64,000 bases of DNA, from contig CM059582.1 of assembly GCA_030407085.1 (NCBI GenBank), forward strand, positions 197,020,001 through 197,084,000, given 5' to 3'. The notes under the pieces were generated by a model. That model worked only from the letters and a program-made list of their open reading frames with translations, was not told the DNA's origin and ran no database searches. Below, one piece after another: positions 63,652 to 64,000 of the stretch. A program made the translations under genes and the position numbers. Each line of letters opens with the position of its first letter. Position 1 is the stretch's first letter. The stretch is from Trichopria drosophilae. Its lineage: Eukaryota; Arthropoda; Insecta; Hymenoptera; Diapriidae.

Positions 63652-64000
63652 ATGCGATCGCTCGAAATTACCATTATCGCTTTCTCTGTTTTCTTCCTCC
63701 GTGACGTGAGATGCAAATTAGAAATACGTGAGTACAGGCAAACACGAAATTAGTTTCTTATAGAACGCGTTACAGGAATTGTTAATTCAAACAAGGACGA
63801 TTAATTCAAGTGTAATCTTATCAAATTTCATCGTGAATGTAAATAATTCTGGAAACAAAAGTGCTAAATAGTGTTTTTGAAGTTTTTTATTTCATTCATC
63901 TGATTTTTTTCTATTTTTCAGCTTCATATTTAAAAATATGTCGTCGAAACGATCCGAATTTGAATGATTGCGTGAAACAAAGCGTAAGACATTTACAACC
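63652..64000 (+). CDS. Takeout/JHBP-family protein, 5' part only
   Basis: Exon 1 (63652-63727) encodes a signal peptide, MRSLEITIIAFSVFFLRDVRC, and ends in phase 1 at GTGAGT. Exon 2 begins at 63922 after a TTTTTCAG acceptor and reads PSYLKICRRNDPNLNDCVKQ then SVRHLQP up to the window edge. The motif C, 9 residues, C with DPNLN between is the classic N-terminus of takeout-like proteins. The gene continues past the window, so the rest of the JHBP domain cannot be seen. Exon arrangement and phase match exon 1/2 of the minus-strand takeout-like gene. It is divergent from the 812-aa JHBP-type gene. Probably a secreted small-ligand carrier; no specific orthologue can be named. Confidence 0.9.

Overview
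This window looks like AT-rich nuclear DNA from an insect. The genes are split by GT-AG introns of 75 bp to 14 kb, and several encode secreted proteins of the takeout / haemolymph juvenile-hormone-binding-protein (JHBP, DUF233) family, which is essentially an arthropod family. The rest is filled with hAT relics, TIR/foldback MITEs and low-complexity DNA. I would guess a holometabolous insect, perhaps Hymenoptera, but the sequence alone does not fix the order. There is no sign of prokaryotic, organellar or viral sequence.

Layout, left to right. 53-2905 is a complete but decayed hAT element with an exact 8-bp target duplication, and a small hAT-like MITE is nested inside it. 3960-10020 is a large inverted repeat with arms of about 2 kb. 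Between the arms sits a four-exon trypsin-fold serine protease gene (6750-7901, + strand, 272 aa). 10-15.7 kb holds only repeats. 15748-24535 (+) carries the last three coding exons of a takeout-like gene; its signal-peptide exon and Cys-pair exon are not visible. It is convergent with a complete takeout-like gene on the minus strand (44624 down to 25567, 246 aa), whose signal-peptide exon lies 14 kb upstream of the main exon behind a good TATA box. 45-51.6 kb is intergenic with MITEs. A six-exon minus-strand gene (61999 down to 51685, 812 aa) encodes a JHBP-type protein whose domain is split by a long insert containing ten PGVKQPG-like Gly/Pro/Tyr-rich repeats. A further takeout-like gene starts at 63652 (+) and runs off the window.

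The JHBP-type genes share intron positions and phases (phase 1 after the GNF motif, phase 1 about 50 codons later), so they form a local family that arose by duplication and inversion. All appear secreted. Members of this family bind small hydrophobic ligands; which ligands these bind cannot be read from the sequence. The most unusual items are the repeat-bearing JHBP protein with its stopless 75-nt intron and internal RIKR site, a nearly perfect 98-bp-arm hairpin at 53896-54124, and the protease gene enclosed by the 2-kb inverted repeat.
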